NCBI RefSeq assembly: GCF_021390645.1
Contig: NZ_JAJEJT010000003.1
Coordinates: 930,001-994,000 of the forward strand
Source of the DNA: Paraburkholderia flagellata
GTDB taxonomy: Bacteria; Pseudomonadota; Gammaproteobacteria; Burkholderiales; Burkholderiaceae
Direction of reading: 5' to 3'
Length of the DNA: 64,000 bases
The notes under the pieces are model-generated. The model searched no databases, was not told the DNA's origin, and worked only from the letters and a program-made list of their open reading frames with translations. The position numbers were made by a program, and so were the translations under genes. Each line of letters starts with the position of its first letter. Position 1 is the stretch's first letter. This document shows, piece by piece, positions 8,341 to 17,367 of this stretch.

Positions 8341-8604
8341 TCAGTCGTCGAACTCGCCGGCCTGTAGCGCTTCGTCGAAATCCGTGATCCACGGGGCGAA
8401 GTGGTCGGTGTCGTAGGTGGCCGTCTTGCCGTTGGCGATCCGTGTGACGGATACCTGCCGGATCGCCGCGCGCTCGCCGCCGGCAGCGGTTTTCTCGTTG
8501 TCCGAGATCCGGAACTCGCTCAGGTCGAGCCCCCGGCTGGCGAGTACAGCCTTGACGTCTTCCTGTTCGTCCCAGGAAAACTCGGCGAAGTCGTGGGCTG
8601 TCAT
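8341..8604 (-). CDS. small acidic protein of unknown function, partner of PRF
   Basis: 87 residues, acidic, no signal or membrane segment; core region WDEQEDVKAVLASRGLDLSE and a C-terminal DTDHFAPWITDFDEALQAG. A strong GGAGGAG ribosome site precedes the ATG. It starts 22 nt after the stop of the persulfide dioxygenase-rhodanese gene and is surely cotranscribed with it. No cysteine is present, so it is not a sulfur carrier of the usual type. Family not recognised. Confidence 0.75.
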   Translation of the reverse strand: MTAHDFAEFSWDEQEDVKAVLASRGLDLSEFRISDNEKTAAGGERAAIRQVSVTRIANGKTATYDTDHFAPWITDFDEALQAGEFDD

Positions 8605-8626
8605 GTTCGTCTCCTCCGCGGCGTCA

Positions 8627-9697
8627 TTAAGGGCTGCACGGCGCGACGGGCAATCCCTCGGCCTTCCAGCGCAACATGCCGCCAGCGAGATTGGCCACCT
8701 TGCCGAAGCCCGCCTTGGTCAGCAAGACGCTCGCCTGCGCGGAGCGCACGCCTGAGCGGCACACCGCCACGACCGGCCGGTCGCGATCGAGTTCGTCGAT
8801 GCGGGCCATCAGTTGCGAGAGCGGCACGAGCTTCGCATCGGGCAGATGGCCGAGATGGTCGATGAACTCGGGCGCCTCGCGCACGTCGACGATCTGCATC
8901 CCGGCCACATGCTCCAGCAGCGCCATGGGCTCGATTTCCCACACGCCGCTAAAACGCAGCGTGAGCGGCGCCCAGCCGGGCGTTTCCTGGATCGGCGCCT
9001 CGCCCTCGGGCTTGCCGCAGCGCAGGTTGGCGGGCACCGCGACGGCCATCTGCTTGGGATGCGGCAAATTCAGGTTGTGCATGTAGCCCGCGAAGTCGCC
9101 GAGATCGACGTCGCCGCCCAGGCGCGGATTGAAACGCCGCTCTTCCGCCACGCTCGTCACGGTGATGCCGCGATAGTCGTGCGCCGGGTAGAGCAGGCAG
9201 TCACCTGGCAGCGTGAGGATCTGCTCGCGCACGGAGGTGAAAAGCTGCTCCGCGCTCCCGCCCTGAAAATCGGTGCGGCCGCAGCCGCGTATCAACAGGC
9301 TGTCGCCGGTGAAGGCCATGCTCTCGTCGTCGAGCACGTAGGTCAGGCAGCCGCTGGTGTGGCCGGGCGTGGCGCGCACTTCCAGATACCGCTTGCCGAA
9401 AGCGATGCGGTCCCCATGGCGCAGCGGGCGGCTCACGCCCTCGGCGCCCACCACTTCGGCGAGTGCGATCTGGCTGCCGCTGCGCTCGCGCAAGCGCCAC
9501 GCGCCCGTCACATGGTCGGCGTGCACGTGGGTGTCGAGCGTCGTCTGCAGACGCAGGCCCAGTTCCTGCAGCAGCGCAAGGTCGCGCGGCACCTGCTCGT
9601 AGACCGGGTCGATCAGCAGCGCCTCGCCGCTTTCGGCGTCGCCGAGCAGGTAGGTATAAGTGGACGACGCAGGGTCGAAAAGCTGGCGAAAGATCAT
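8627..9697 (-). CDS. persulfide dioxygenase-rhodanese fusion
   Basis: 356 residues. The N-terminal metallo-beta-lactamase domain has THVHADH (H57, H59, D61, H62), H113 in TPGHTSGC, D132 in FTGDSLL and H173 in YPAHDY, as in ETHE1-type persulfide dioxygenases. The C-terminal rhodanese domain, about 255-353, has the active Cys C313 in VCRSGVRSA. Such fusions oxidise glutathione persulfide to sulfite and exchange sulfane sulfur with thiosulfate. Start at 9697 is chosen because MIFRQLFD begins the domain; an in-frame start at 9748 exists. Sulfide detoxification is the likely role. Confidence 0.93.
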   Translation of the reverse strand: MIFRQLFDPASSTYTYLLGDAESGEALLIDPVYEQVPRDLALLQELGLRLQTTLDTHVHADHVTGAWRLRERSGSQIALAEVVGAEGVSRPLRHGDRIAFGKRYLEVRATPGHTSGCLTYVLDDESMAFTGDSLLIRGCGRTDFQGGSAEQLFTSVREQILTLPGDCLLYPAHDYRGITVTSVAEERRFNPRLGGDVDLGDFAGYMHNLNLPHPKQMAVAVPANLRCGKPEGEAPIQETPGWAPLTLRFSGVWEIEPMALLEHVAGMQIVDVREAPEFIDHLGHLPDAKLVPLSQLMARIDELDRDRPVVAVCRSGVRSAQASVLLTKAGFGKVANLAGGMLRWKAEGLPVAPCSP

Positions 9698-9851
9698 CGC
9701 GGCTCTCTGTAGAGGCAAACGCCTGGTGCGTTTTAGAGTATGCCGCATCCGGTTTCGCCCCGGCTGCTCAACGTGCGCGATATGCCCGCGTGTGTTCGGC
9801 AGCGAACAAATGGGCGGGCGGCGGCGCTGCGTTCGCCGCGCCCGTTGCGCC

Positions 9852-10565
9852 CTAAAGGCGTCGCAGCCTCGCCAGCACGTCGGCGACGATGCGGTCGCAG
9901 CATCCGCCGCCGAATTCGAACAACTCGGGGCCCAGTCGCTCGACCTCTTCGGCCAGCGCTTCGCGCAGCAGGTTTCTTGCGCGGAAATGACGGCTGCGCA
10001 CCGTGGCCTCGGGAATGCCGAGCACCTGCGCCGTTTCCTCGATGCTCATTTCCTCGACCGTCCTGAGCACGAACACCGTGCGAAACCCGACCGGCAGCGT
10101 GTCGAGCTTGCGTTCGAGCAGCGCGCGGATCTCGGCGCGCGAGACCTGCTGCTCGGGGGCGTTGTCGTCGTGGGCGTGCATCGGGTCCATATCGAAAGCC
10201 ATCTGCTCTTCGTCCAGGCAATCGGGCGATATCGGCATCACGTTCTGGCGGCGCGCCTCGCGGCGCATCCGGGCGAGGCACTCGTTGAGCACGAGGTGCG
10301 AGAGCCAGGTGGCGAGCGTCGCTTCGCCGCGGAATTGCGCGAGCGCCTTGAAGGCCTTTAGATACGCGTCCTGCAAGGCGTCTTCCGCTTCCGCGTCGTT
10401 GCGCAACGTGGCGCGCGCAAGCCGGTAAAGGCGCCGGTTGTGGCGGCGCATCAACAGCTCAAATGCCGCAAGGTCACCCGCCACGATGCGGCGCACAAGC
10501 TGCGCATCGTCACTCGTCGATCCGCAGGTGTGCACTTCGGCCATTGCGGCCTTCCAGGCTGTCAT
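9852..10565 (-). CDS. ECF RNA polymerase sigma factor
   Basis: 237 residues. Region 2 at about 18-85 (FELLMRRHNRRLYRLARATL, DALQDAYLKAFKAL, TWLSHLVLNECLARMRR). Region 4 at about 145-200 (LPVGFRTVFVLRTVEEMSIE, ETAQVLGIPEATVRSRHFRA). The C-terminal tail contains FGGGCCDRIVADVLARL, with a vicinal Cys pair. Its start overlaps the upstream cupredoxin stop by 4 nt (ATGA), so translation is coupled. No anti-sigma gene is adjacent; the exported partners or the Cys pair may control it. Family is sure; signal is inferred. Confidence 0.93.
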   Translation of the reverse strand: MTAWKAAMAEVHTCGSTSDDAQLVRRIVAGDLAAFELLMRRHNRRLYRLARATLRNDAEAEDALQDAYLKAFKALAQFRGEATLATWLSHLVLNECLARMRREARRQNVMPISPDCLDEEQMAFDMDPMHAHDDNAPEQQVSRAEIRALLERKLDTLPVGFRTVFVLRTVEEMSIEETAQVLGIPEATVRSRHFRARNLLREALAEEVERLGPELFEFGGGCCDRIVADVLARLRRL

Positions 10566-10897
10566 GGTCCCGGCTCCACGATCAAGGTGCCATGCATCAC
10601 CGGATGAAACTGGCACGTATATGCAAGGCGGGCGTGTTTGTTCGCAACAACATATCGCCATGATGCGCCCGGTGCGATGCTGCCGGAGTCGAATGCTTTG
10701 GCGTCGGCGGTGACCGTGTGGGCCACGAGATCCTTGTTGACCCACAGGATGCTGTCGCCGGCATGCACCGTCACGCTCGGCGGTTCGAAGCGCATTTGCT
10801 CGATGGTGACGACATAGCTCGCGGCCGCCGCTGGCCCGGCGCTGGCCGCGTACACGATCACGCATACGCCCAGCGCCACACGGCGCACGCGGCTCAT
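10562..10897 (-). CDS. exported cupredoxin (plastocyanin-like copper protein)
   Basis: 111 residues. Signal peptide to about residue 26, then a plastocyanin/azurin-like fold: MRFEPPSVTVHAGDSILWVN. The type-1 copper ligands are H60 (VAHTVTAD), C95 and H98 in YTCQFHPVM, and M101. A periplasmic electron carrier or copper-binding protein. It overlaps the DUF4142 gene upstream and the sigma-factor gene downstream by 4 nt each, an unusual order with an exported copper protein just before a sigma factor. Confidence 0.9.
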   Translation of the reverse strand: MSRVRRVALGVCVIVYAASAGPAAAASYVVTIEQMRFEPPSVTVHAGDSILWVNKDLVAHTVTADAKAFDSGSIAPGASWRYVVANKHARLAYTCQFHPVMHGTLIVEPGP

Positions 10898-11448
10898 TGC
10901 GATTGCGCGAGCGACGCCTGCACGCGCTTCGCGTGGTCCAGGTGCGCGACGAACGCCGGCCTGACTTTCACGAGCAAGGCCTTCAACTCGGCGTTTTGCG
11001 CGCTGGGAATGAGCGTCTTGTCGAGCGCATCGATGACCTGCTCGTGATAAGTCACTTCGTGGTCGATATACGCGCGGTCAAACTCCGCGCCCTTGAGCGT
11101 CTTGAGATTCGCGATGTTGGCCTCGCCGCCCTGCTTCAGGCTTTCGCTGGTCGGATTGGCTTCGGGCGTGACGCCCAGCTTGTGCACGAGTTTGACGGCT
11201 GCCTGATTCACGGCGGTATGGTCGGCGACCATGCGTTGCGCGAACGCCTTCACGTCTTTCGACAGCGTTTTCGATTCGGCCAGCTTGCCGGCGTCGATAT
11301 CGGCCTGGTTCGCCGCCACGACGATGGCCGCGATCTGCGGATCGGTCGGGCCCGAGGCCTGGGCGAGCGCCGGGGTGCTCAAAAGCGCGCTCGCAAACAG
11401 GCTCAAAAGTGCGAGCGCCGCGCCTGACAGCATCCTGATGGGGTTCAT
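10894..11448 (-). CDS. DUF4142 exported ferritin-like protein
   Basis: 184 residues from the ATG at 11448 (GAGGAG ribosome site); an in-frame start at 11481 is less likely. Signal peptide ending near ALAQ, then helical repeats typical of DUF4142: DPQIAAIVVAANQADIDAGK, DVKAFAQRMVADHTAVNQAA, YIDHEVTYHEQVIDALD, VRPAFVAHLDHAKRVQ. Members of this family are periplasmic four-helix proteins of uncertain role, often induced by envelope or oxidative stress. First gene of the operon with the cupredoxin and ECF sigma factor. Confidence 0.9.
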   Translation of the reverse strand: MNPIRMLSGAALALLSLFASALLSTPALAQASGPTDPQIAAIVVAANQADIDAGKLAESKTLSKDVKAFAQRMVADHTAVNQAAVKLVHKLGVTPEANPTSESLKQGGEANIANLKTLKGAEFDRAYIDHEVTYHEQVIDALDKTLIPSAQNAELKALLVKVRPAFVAHLDHAKRVQASLAQSQ

Positions 11449-11607
11449 ACGACTCTCCTCGATGAGCGGCGGGCGTTTCACCTGCCTGCGAGGAAATAGA
11501 TGTCACGAGCCGTGAGGCTGTTCCCAATGGCGCATCGAAAATGGAAGAAAGCCCGCCGTCAGCCGTTTATCACGTATCCCCGCGGGGGTTTTACGAGGAC
11601 TGAAATC
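11449..11607. promoter_or_regulatory. divergent promoter region of ECF operon and secreted-repeat gene
   Basis: 159 bases between two divergent genes of the same likely stress response. It should contain promoters in both directions, plausibly recognised by the ECF factor itself. I could not fix a -35/-10 pair by eye. A short palindrome CCCCGCGGGG lies near 11578-11587, just before the ribosome site of the plus-strand gene. Confidence 0.4.
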
Positions 11608-11967
11608 ATGACCAGAATCTTGTTGTGCGCCCTGGCTTGCGTTTTGCCCATTGCGGTGTACGCGGAAGCGCCGAAAGTGGCCAACGGCATGGTCGTCGAC
11701 GACGACGGCATGACGCTCTATACGTTCGACAAGGATACCGTGCAGGGCAAGAGCGCCTGCGCCGGTGCATGTGCAACCATGTGGCCGGCCGCGCTCGCCG
11801 ACCCCTACGACAAGGCCAGCGGCGACTGGGGGCTCATCGCTTCCGCAGACGGGAAGCATCAATGGACCTACAAGGGCCACCCCCTCTATCGCTACTCGAA
11901 GGACACACAGGCTGGACAGATGAACGGCGACGGCTTCAAAGACATGTGGCACACCGTGAAGCCCTGA
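11608..11967 (+). CDS. secreted-repeat (COG4315-type) exported protein
   Basis: 119 residues. Signal peptide ending YAEA near residue 18, then two copies of the short secreted/lipoprotein repeat: GMTLYTFDKDTVQGKSACAG with C-AGAC-ATMWP (about 35-60), and HQWTYKGHPLYRYSKDTQAG followed by GFKDMWH (about 88-116). Proteins of this family are small periplasmic or surface beta proteins of unclear function. GAGGACTG precedes ATG 11608. Divergent from the DUF4142-cupredoxin-sigma operon and probably in its regulon. Confidence 0.88.
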   Translation: MTRILLCALACVLPIAVYAEAPKVANGMVVDDDGMTLYTFDKDTVQGKSACAGACATMWPAALADPYDKASGDWGLIASADGKHQWTYKGHPLYRYSKDTQAGQMNGDGFKDMWHTVKP

Positions 11968-12002
11968 CATTATTTCGGTACGCTAAACGACCGGCACTGC
12001 CT

Positions 12003-12030
12003 GCCCCGCTCCGAAGCGTCGGAGCGGGGC
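12003..12030. terminator. bidirectional hairpin between convergent genes
   Basis: Perfect 12-bp stem GCCCCGCTCCGA (12003-12014), loop AGCG, TCGGAGCGGGGC (12019-12030), between the convergent secreted-repeat and NHL-like genes. Confidence 0.7.
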
Positions 12031-12058
12031 GTGGCTAATGATGTTGCGTTGTCGTTTG

Positions 12059-13198
12059 TCAGTTATTTGTACGCAACGTCCAGACCGTTGCCGTATTGGT
12101 GCTGTCGTCTACGGCGGTAAACTGCGAGTGGTGCTGGCTGTCCATGCCAAATGCCAGCCCGAACGCAGAACCCGCCGTGGGATCGACCGACATCTGCGCG
12201 ACGAATTGCCCGTCCACGGTGAATTCGACGATTTCGCTGGGCTGTTGCGGGTCGGGATTCACGGCGTCGCCGTTGGCCGTGACGAGATGCCCGTTGGGTG
12301 CGAGCGCAAGGGCAAGCGGTCCGTGCAGGTGGGTGTTGTCCTGATAGATCAGCCTCCCCACTCCGCCGCTATGGCTCGCACCCGCCGCGCCGTAAATGGC
12401 GAACACCGCGTTGTCGCCGGTCGAGGCGACATAGAGCACGTCGCGCCGGCCATCGTAGGCGAGCCCCGTCGGGCCGACGACCAGCGCCGCCGGATCGGTG
12501 CGATGCATATAGCCCGAGGCGACGATCGTCGAGGTCGGCAACTCCGTCACACCGTTCCCGCCGATCGCGAGGTCGATTCTCGCGACGGTGCCATTGAGCA
12601 CGTCCGAGACGAAGACCTTCACGAATTGCCCGCCGTCGATCACGGTGAGATCCCAGGGGCCGTCGAGCAGCCGCGCATCTTTCAGTTCCTTGACAAGCCG
12701 GCCCTGCGGATTGATGACGAGAAGCGAGCCCGGCGCGATGACGTTCTTGCCGTCGGCGGTCGGTACGTTGCCCACCAGCACGAAGCCGCTTCTCAGCACG
12801 GCGAGCGCCGTCGTGAGACCGAGGTTGGCGCCCTGGAAGAACGTCACCGGCTGGCTATTGGGAACGAGCTTCACGATCGTCGTGCCGGTGCCCTGGAGAT
12901 TCGACTGCGCATTGAAGTTGGACACGACCACGTCGCCGGGTTTGAGCGTGCTCCACGACGGCACGCCGGCTGGTACGAACGCAATGCCGTACGGATTGAC
13001 GTCGCCGTTGGTTGGCACAGTCGATGAAGTCGCAAACGCCGGCGGCAGGATCGCCTCCTGGGCGTCGGCGTGCATAGCGCCCAGCGATAGGGCGAAGAGC
13101 CCGGCACCCAACGCCAGGTGACGCAATCGCGGCACGAACGCCGCCCGGTTCCTGCCGATGTATGAACGACATGCAGACAACGAGCGAGAAGCTTTCAT
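12059..13198 (-). CDS. exported NHL/beta-propeller-like protein
   Basis: 379 residues from ATG 13198, chosen for the strong AAGGAGGTG ribosome site; the frame is open further upstream but without features. A long, Arg-rich signal peptide (hydrophobic about 29-43, cleavage near ADAQ) is followed by repeated propeller blades with NPYGIAFVP, GLAYDGRRDVLYVASTGDN, GPLALALAPNGHLVTANGDA and FGLAFGMDSQ. Likely secreted; substrate unknown. It lies downstream of a LysR gene on the same strand with a 169-nt gap, so cotranscription is doubtful. Confidence 0.8.
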   Translation of the reverse strand: MKASRSLSACRSYIGRNRAAFVPRLRHLALGAGLFALSLGAMHADAQEAILPPAFATSSTVPTNGDVNPYGIAFVPAGVPSWSTLKPGDVVVSNFNAQSNLQGTGTTIVKLVPNSQPVTFFQGANLGLTTALAVLRSGFVLVGNVPTADGKNVIAPGSLLVINPQGRLVKELKDARLLDGPWDLTVIDGGQFVKVFVSDVLNGTVARIDLAIGGNGVTELPTSTIVASGYMHRTDPAALVVGPTGLAYDGRRDVLYVASTGDNAVFAIYGAAGASHSGGVGRLIYQDNTHLHGPLALALAPNGHLVTANGDAVNPDPQQPSEIVEFTVDGQFVAQMSVDPTAGSAFGLAFGMDSQHHSQFTAVDDSTNTATVWTLRTNN

Positions 13199-13367
13199 CT
13201 GACACCTCCTTCTCGCGGGGACGATCCGGAACGCCAGGACGACTCGCGCGGCTAGTGAACCCACCATGCTTCGCGCGCCCCGCGTTTTGCGTAAACGATC
13301 CAGCGGTGAGGCTATTCCGTTGATCGCGCTGCCGTGTTTTGCCGCTCCGATTCGTTTTCGCGGCGCC

Positions 13368-14315
13368 TCACTGCGCGCGCTTCGCGCGCGGCGCGGGAGC
13401 AGGCGCCGCCAACTGCTCCACCAGAAAGTCCACAAAGGCCCGCACGCGCGATGTCAGATAACGCGCGTGCGGATAGAGCAGAATGAACGGCCGGGTACGC
13501 CCACCCTCCTCACGCAGCACCTCGACGAGCCTGCCCTCGCGCAGGTCGTCCGCCACCACGAAGCGATACGTCTGAAAGAGCCCGGCCCCCGCGCGCGCGA
13601 GCGTCACGCCGGCGAGCGCGTCGCCGGAGGTTCCGTAACTTCCGCTCGTGACCACATCGCCGTCTTCATTGGCATTGCCGTCGAATGTCCAGACTAGATG
13701 GCGCCCACTACTTGGCAGTTCGAACTGTATGCATTCGTGCGACTGCAGATCGGCCACGGTCTTCGGCGTACCCGCACGCTTCAGATAAGCGGGCGTAGCC
13801 ACGACCACCATCTCCGCGTCTTCCAGCTTGCGCGCCACCAGGTTGGAATCGGCGGGCGCTCGCCCGCGGATCGCGAGGTCGAAGCCTTCGTCGGCGAAGT
13901 CGATGTTGCGGTTGCTCAGGTGCGTGTCGACCTGCACCTCTGGATAGATTTCGCGAAACGCCGGCAGCAGCGGCAGCACGCGATAGTGCCCATACGGCGT
14001 GGGCATGCTGATGCGCAGCACGCCAGCCGGTGTGGTCTGCTCGCCCGTGACTTCGCGCTCGGCGTCCACGAGTTGCGACAGCGCCTGGCGGCACTGCTCG
14101 AAGTAGCGCCGCCCCGCATCGGTCAGACGGATTTGGCGCGTCGTGCGCACGAAGAGGCGCACGCCGAGCCGCTCTTCGAGCCGCGCGACGGAACGGCTCA
14201 CCGCAGCGGGCGTGACGCTCGCCGCATTGGCCGCCAGCGTGAAGCTGCCCAGTTCCGCCGCCTGGCAGAACAGTTCAATGCTGCCCAGCAGCAGATCGTC
14301 GAATTTGCGTTGCAT
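13368..14315 (-). CDS. LysR-family transcriptional regulator
   Basis: 315 residues. Winged HTH at about 9-68 (FCQAAELGSFTLAANAASVT, PAAVSRSVARLEERLGVRLF), then the LysR effector domain at about 95-300 with STPYGHYRVLP-like opening and GDALAGVTLARAGAGLFQTY. C-terminal tail is Ala/Pro/Lys rich. Divergent from the RidA-family gene with about 100 nt between starts, so it probably regulates that gene and itself. Confidence 0.92.
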   Translation of the reverse strand: MQRKFDDLLLGSIELFCQAAELGSFTLAANAASVTPAAVSRSVARLEERLGVRLFVRTTRQIRLTDAGRRYFEQCRQALSQLVDAEREVTGEQTTPAGVLRISMPTPYGHYRVLPLLPAFREIYPEVQVDTHLSNRNIDFADEGFDLAIRGRAPADSNLVARKLEDAEMVVVATPAYLKRAGTPKTVADLQSHECIQFELPSSGRHLVWTFDGNANEDGDVVTSGSYGTSGDALAGVTLARAGAGLFQTYRFVVADDLREGRLVEVLREEGGRTRPFILLYPHARYLTSRVRAFVDFLVEQLAAPAPAPRAKRAQ

Positions 14316-14417
14316 GCCCGTCTTCTCCTGACTGTTCCTGTTCGCGCCTGTTGTTTTAGCTCTATTCTGAAGGCTCCAACATGAGGCGAATGCTCATCAC
14401 CACTCGAGGAGAACATC

Positions 14418-14882
14418 GTGTCCGTCGAACAGAAACTTGCCGATCTCGGTCTCGCCCTGCCCACCGCGCCGCAACCGCTCGGCAACTACACGGCCGTTTC
14501 CGAGGCGGGCAATCTGCTCTTCATCTCCGGCCAGGGGCCGCTTGCCGATGGCAAGCTGCGCTGGACCGGACGCGTGGGCGCAGAGTTGACGCCCGAAGAA
14601 GGCCGCGAGGCCGCGCAACTCACCGCCTTGAACGTGCTCGCGCAGATCAGGCGCCACCTGGGCGGCTTCGAGCGTCTGCATCACATCGTGCGCATGGAAG
14701 GCCACGTGAGCAGCGCCGAAGGCTTTCTCGACCAGCCTGCTGTCCTCGACGCCGCATCGGATCTCTTCGCGGCCGCGCTCGGCGAGAAGGCCGGACATGC
14801 GCGTTCCGCGTTCTCGCATCCGCAACTGCCACTGAACTTGCCCGTCGAACTCGTGGTGATCGCGCAGATCGTGCCCGCTTGA
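14418..14882 (+). CDS. RidA-family protein (YjgF/YER057c/UK114)
   Basis: 154 residues, GTG start with GAGGAGAAC upstream. It belongs to the longer RidA-like subgroup: LPTAPQPLGNYTAVSEAGNL, LFISGQGPLADGKLRWTGRV, ALNVLAQIRRHLGGFERLHH, LPVELVVIAQIV. RidA proteins hydrolyse reactive enamine/imine intermediates or act as bound regulators; in this subgroup the substrate is not established. The classical arginine of RidA (near residue 105 in the GNPxxRS motif) is not obvious here; HARSAFSHPQLP holds the equivalent place. Divergent LysR regulator. Confidence 0.9.
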   Translation: MSVEQKLADLGLALPTAPQPLGNYTAVSEAGNLLFISGQGPLADGKLRWTGRVGAELTPEEGREAAQLTALNVLAQIRRHLGGFERLHHIVRMEGHVSSAEGFLDQPAVLDAASDLFAAALGEKAGHARSAFSHPQLPLNLPVELVVIAQIVPA

Positions 14883-14956
14883 TAACGACGCATCGGCACG
14901 CGCATCCATCGCGCATGCCGATGTTTCCGTTTCCGATTGCAGCAGTCAAATTCCGC

Positions 14957-16057
14957 TCAATCCCACACCGACTGCAACCGCGCGATGCTCTCGCGCGTCT
15001 CGCGCTCCAGTTGCGCCACCAGTTCCGCCGCGGGCAACGCGCGCGCGAGCGGCGCGGCCTGACCCGCCCATTGCGCGCCGTAGCCGAATTCGCCCTTGGC
15101 CTTCGCTGCCGCAATCAGAGATTTGCCCGCGTCGTATGTGATCGGGTAGGACGGAACGCGCGGCGCCTTCGGGTCCTCGCCAAGCGCGGTGAACCGGTTG
15201 ACGATGCTGCGAGCAAGGCGCCCCGAAATCGCCGAAGTGAACGTGGTGTGCCGCGCCGCGTCGCCGAGCAAGGCGGCGCGATAGCCCTCGTCGGCCGCAC
15301 TTTCGGGGCAGGCCACGAACGCCGTGCCCAGTTGCGCCGCCTGCGCGCCCAGCGCAAGCGCGGCGGCGATGCCTGCGCCGTCCATGATGCCGCCCGCCGC
15401 GATCACGGGCACGTCGAACTCGCTCACCAGCAGGCGCGTGAGCGCGAACGTGCCGAGGCCGTCGTCGCGGGCGTTCTGATCGAACACGCCGCGATGGCCG
15501 CCCGCCTCCACACCCTGCGCGACGATCGCATCCACGCCCGCCTCCACGGCTGCCGCCGCTTCGTCGAGATTCGTTGCGCTCGCAAACAAACGGATCCCCG
15601 CGTGCTTGAGTTCGGCGATCACCGCATCGGGCGGCAGGCCGAAATGGAAGCTCACCACTGCGGGCTTCTCTTCCAGCAGCATGCTCTGCATGGCACGGTC
15701 CACGACAAAGCTCGTGTAGATCTCCGAGAGCGATTGCGGCGGCGTTGCGCCGTATTGCTCGAACACCGGCGCGAGCCAGTCCAGCCACGCGCGCTCCACG
15801 GCCGCATCGGGCGTGGCCGGGCGATGACAGAACACGTTGACGTTAAACGGTTTGGCAGTCAGCTCGCGCGTCTGGCGGATTGCCTTGCGCGCGTTCTCCG
15901 CATTCATCGCGGCCACACCCAGCGAGCCGAGCGCACCCGCGTTCGACACGGCGGCGGCCAGCGCCGGCGTGGTAGTGCCCGCCATGGGCGCCTGAATGAT
16001 CGGCTTCTGGATGCCGAGCGAGCGCAGCAACGCCCGTTCGTCCACTTGAGTGCTCAT
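14957..16057 (-). CDS. nitronate monooxygenase (NMO/2-nitropropane dioxygenase family)
   Basis: 366 residues from ATG 16057 (GGAGGGAACGCAAC upstream). TIM-barrel FMN enzyme motifs: [59 protein letters not shown] (with the catalytic-type His), [38 protein letters not shown]. It oxidises alkyl nitronates such as propionate-3-nitronate. It starts 29 nt downstream of the second MFS carrier and ends a three-gene operon, so the carriers may export or import a nitro or related compound. Confidence 0.92.
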   Translation of the reverse strand: MSTQVDERALLRSLGIQKPIIQAPMAGTTTPALAAAVSNAGALGSLGVAAMNAENARKAIRQTRELTAKPFNVNVFCHRPATPDAAVERAWLDWLAPVFEQYGATPPQSLSEIYTSFVVDRAMQSMLLEEKPAVVSFHFGLPPDAVIAELKHAGIRLFASATNLDEAAAAVEAGVDAIVAQGVEAGGHRGVFDQNARDDGLGTFALTRLLVSEFDVPVIAAGGIMDGAGIAAALALGAQAAQLGTAFVACPESAADEGYRAALLGDAARHTTFTSAISGRLARSIVNRFTALGEDPKAPRVPSYPITYDAGKSLIAAAKAKGEFGYGAQWAGQAAPLARALPAAELVAQLERETRESIARLQSVWD

Positions 16058-16086
16058 GTTGCGTTCCCTCCGGATGCGTTCCACTT

Positions 16087-17367
16087 TCAAGCGTGAGCGC
16101 GGCGCTGCGCCCAGTGCGCGAGTCCACCGCATGCGACCAGCAACGCGCCGGTCACGAAGAACACGGCGTGCAAGCCGAAGTGAACGCCGATCACACCGCC
16201 GATCACCGGGCCCACCACCTGGCCGCTGAATTGCGCCGACTGCAAATAGCCGAGCATGCGCCCCGTTTTGCTTTCGTCTACCGATTGCCGCGCGAGCTTG
16301 CCGATGGAAGGCAAAAGCCCCGCGAGCGTCATGCCCATCACCACGCGCAGGCCCGCGAGCTGCCACCAGTGCGTGACGAACGCTTGCGGCACCATCGCGA
16401 GGCCCGTGAGCACGAGGCACGCGACAATGACGCGCCAGCTCCCGAAGCGGTCGGCCAGTGAGCCAAGGCGTGCCGCCGTGAGCATGCTGCCAAGCGCCGA
16501 GCATGCCATGACCACGCCCGCCACGCGTGCGAGATGCGCCGCGCCCACGCCCAGACTGCCGATATAAACCGTGATGACAGGTTCGATCGACATGTTGGCG
16601 AGCAGCACCATCATCGCGGTCACGAGCAGCGCGGCCACGACCGCATAGTCGGGGCGGCGCGCGCCACTGCCTGAACCAGCCGCGGCATTGCGTGCGGGCG
16701 ATTTCGCATCGCTTTCTGGATGAAACTCTTCCTTCACCACGACGATGGTCAGCAGCGCCGCCACCGCGATCATCGCGCCGCCGGCGAAAAAAGTGCCACG
16801 AATGCCGATCCAGCCAGGCAGCACGCCGCCCACCAGCGGCCCGATGAGATTGCCCGCGAGCGCGCCCGTCGACAGAATGCCGAGCGCCCAGCCCGCGCGC
16901 TCGCGCGGCGCCTGGGTGCCGACCATCACGGTGGAAGCCGACGCATAGCCCCCCACGAGACCGGCGATCAGACGCAGCGCGACGAGCTCGTACACATTGT
17001 GCGCCACGCCGATCAACGACATCACCACGGCCATGCCGATCGCCGCGCGCACAAGCATGGGCTTGCGGCCATAGCGGTCGGCGAGGCGCCCCCAGATCGG
17101 CGCGGTCAGCGCCGTGCCGAGAAATGTCGCGCCGAAGGCAACGCCCGACCACTGGATCACGGCGGACTGCGAGGTCACGCCGAGTTGCCGCACATAGAGC
17201 GGCAGGAACGGCAGCAGCATGCTGAGGCTCACGAGCGTCGTGAACGAGCCGATCACGCACACCACCAGATTGCGCCGCCAGTACTGCGCGTTGCGCTCCG
17301 AATAGCCGCGCGGCTCGCGCTTTGTCTGCCGCAGCGCGGCGGCGGGAGAAGATACGGTGGTATTCAC
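16087..17367 (-). CDS. MFS transporter, drug/metabolite efflux type
   Basis: 426 residues, 12 membrane segments. MFS signature between helices 2 and 3: [16 protein letters not shown], and a C-half copy [13 protein letters not shown]. Long cytoplasmic loop at about 215-240 ([20 protein letters not shown]). GTG start at 17367 overlaps the upstream carrier's stop by 4 nt (GTGA), giving translational coupling. The sequence resembles multidrug exporters (TetA/Bcr like). Confidence 0.9.
   Translation of the reverse strand: MNTTVSSPAAALRQTKREPRGYSERNAQYWRRNLVVCVIGSFTTLVSLSMLLPFLPLYVRQLGVTSQSAVIQWSGVAFGATFLGTALTAPIWGRLADRYGRKPMLVRAAIGMAVVMSLIGVAHNVYELVALRLIAGLVGGYASASTVMVGTQAPRERAGWALGILSTGALAGNLIGPLVGGVLPGWIGIRGTFFAGGAMIAVAALLTIVVVKEEFHPESDAKSPARNAAAGSGSGARRPDYAVVAALLVTAMMVLLANMSIEPVITVYIGSLGVGAAHLARVAGVVMACSALGSMLTAARLGSLADRFGSWRVIVACLVLTGLAMVPQAFVTHWWQLAGLRVVMGMTLAGLLPSIGKLARQSVDESKTGRMLGYLQSAQFSGQVVGPVIGGVIGVHFGLHAVFFVTGALLVACGGLAHWAQRRAHA

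Noticed and set aside
14957..17260. A 767-codon open frame on the minus strand continuing upstream of the nitronate monooxygenase
   Set aside because: Only the part from 16057 on matches a protein family. The upstream part is an Arg/Ala/Gly-rich shadow of the MFS gene in another frame, a usual effect of high G+C.
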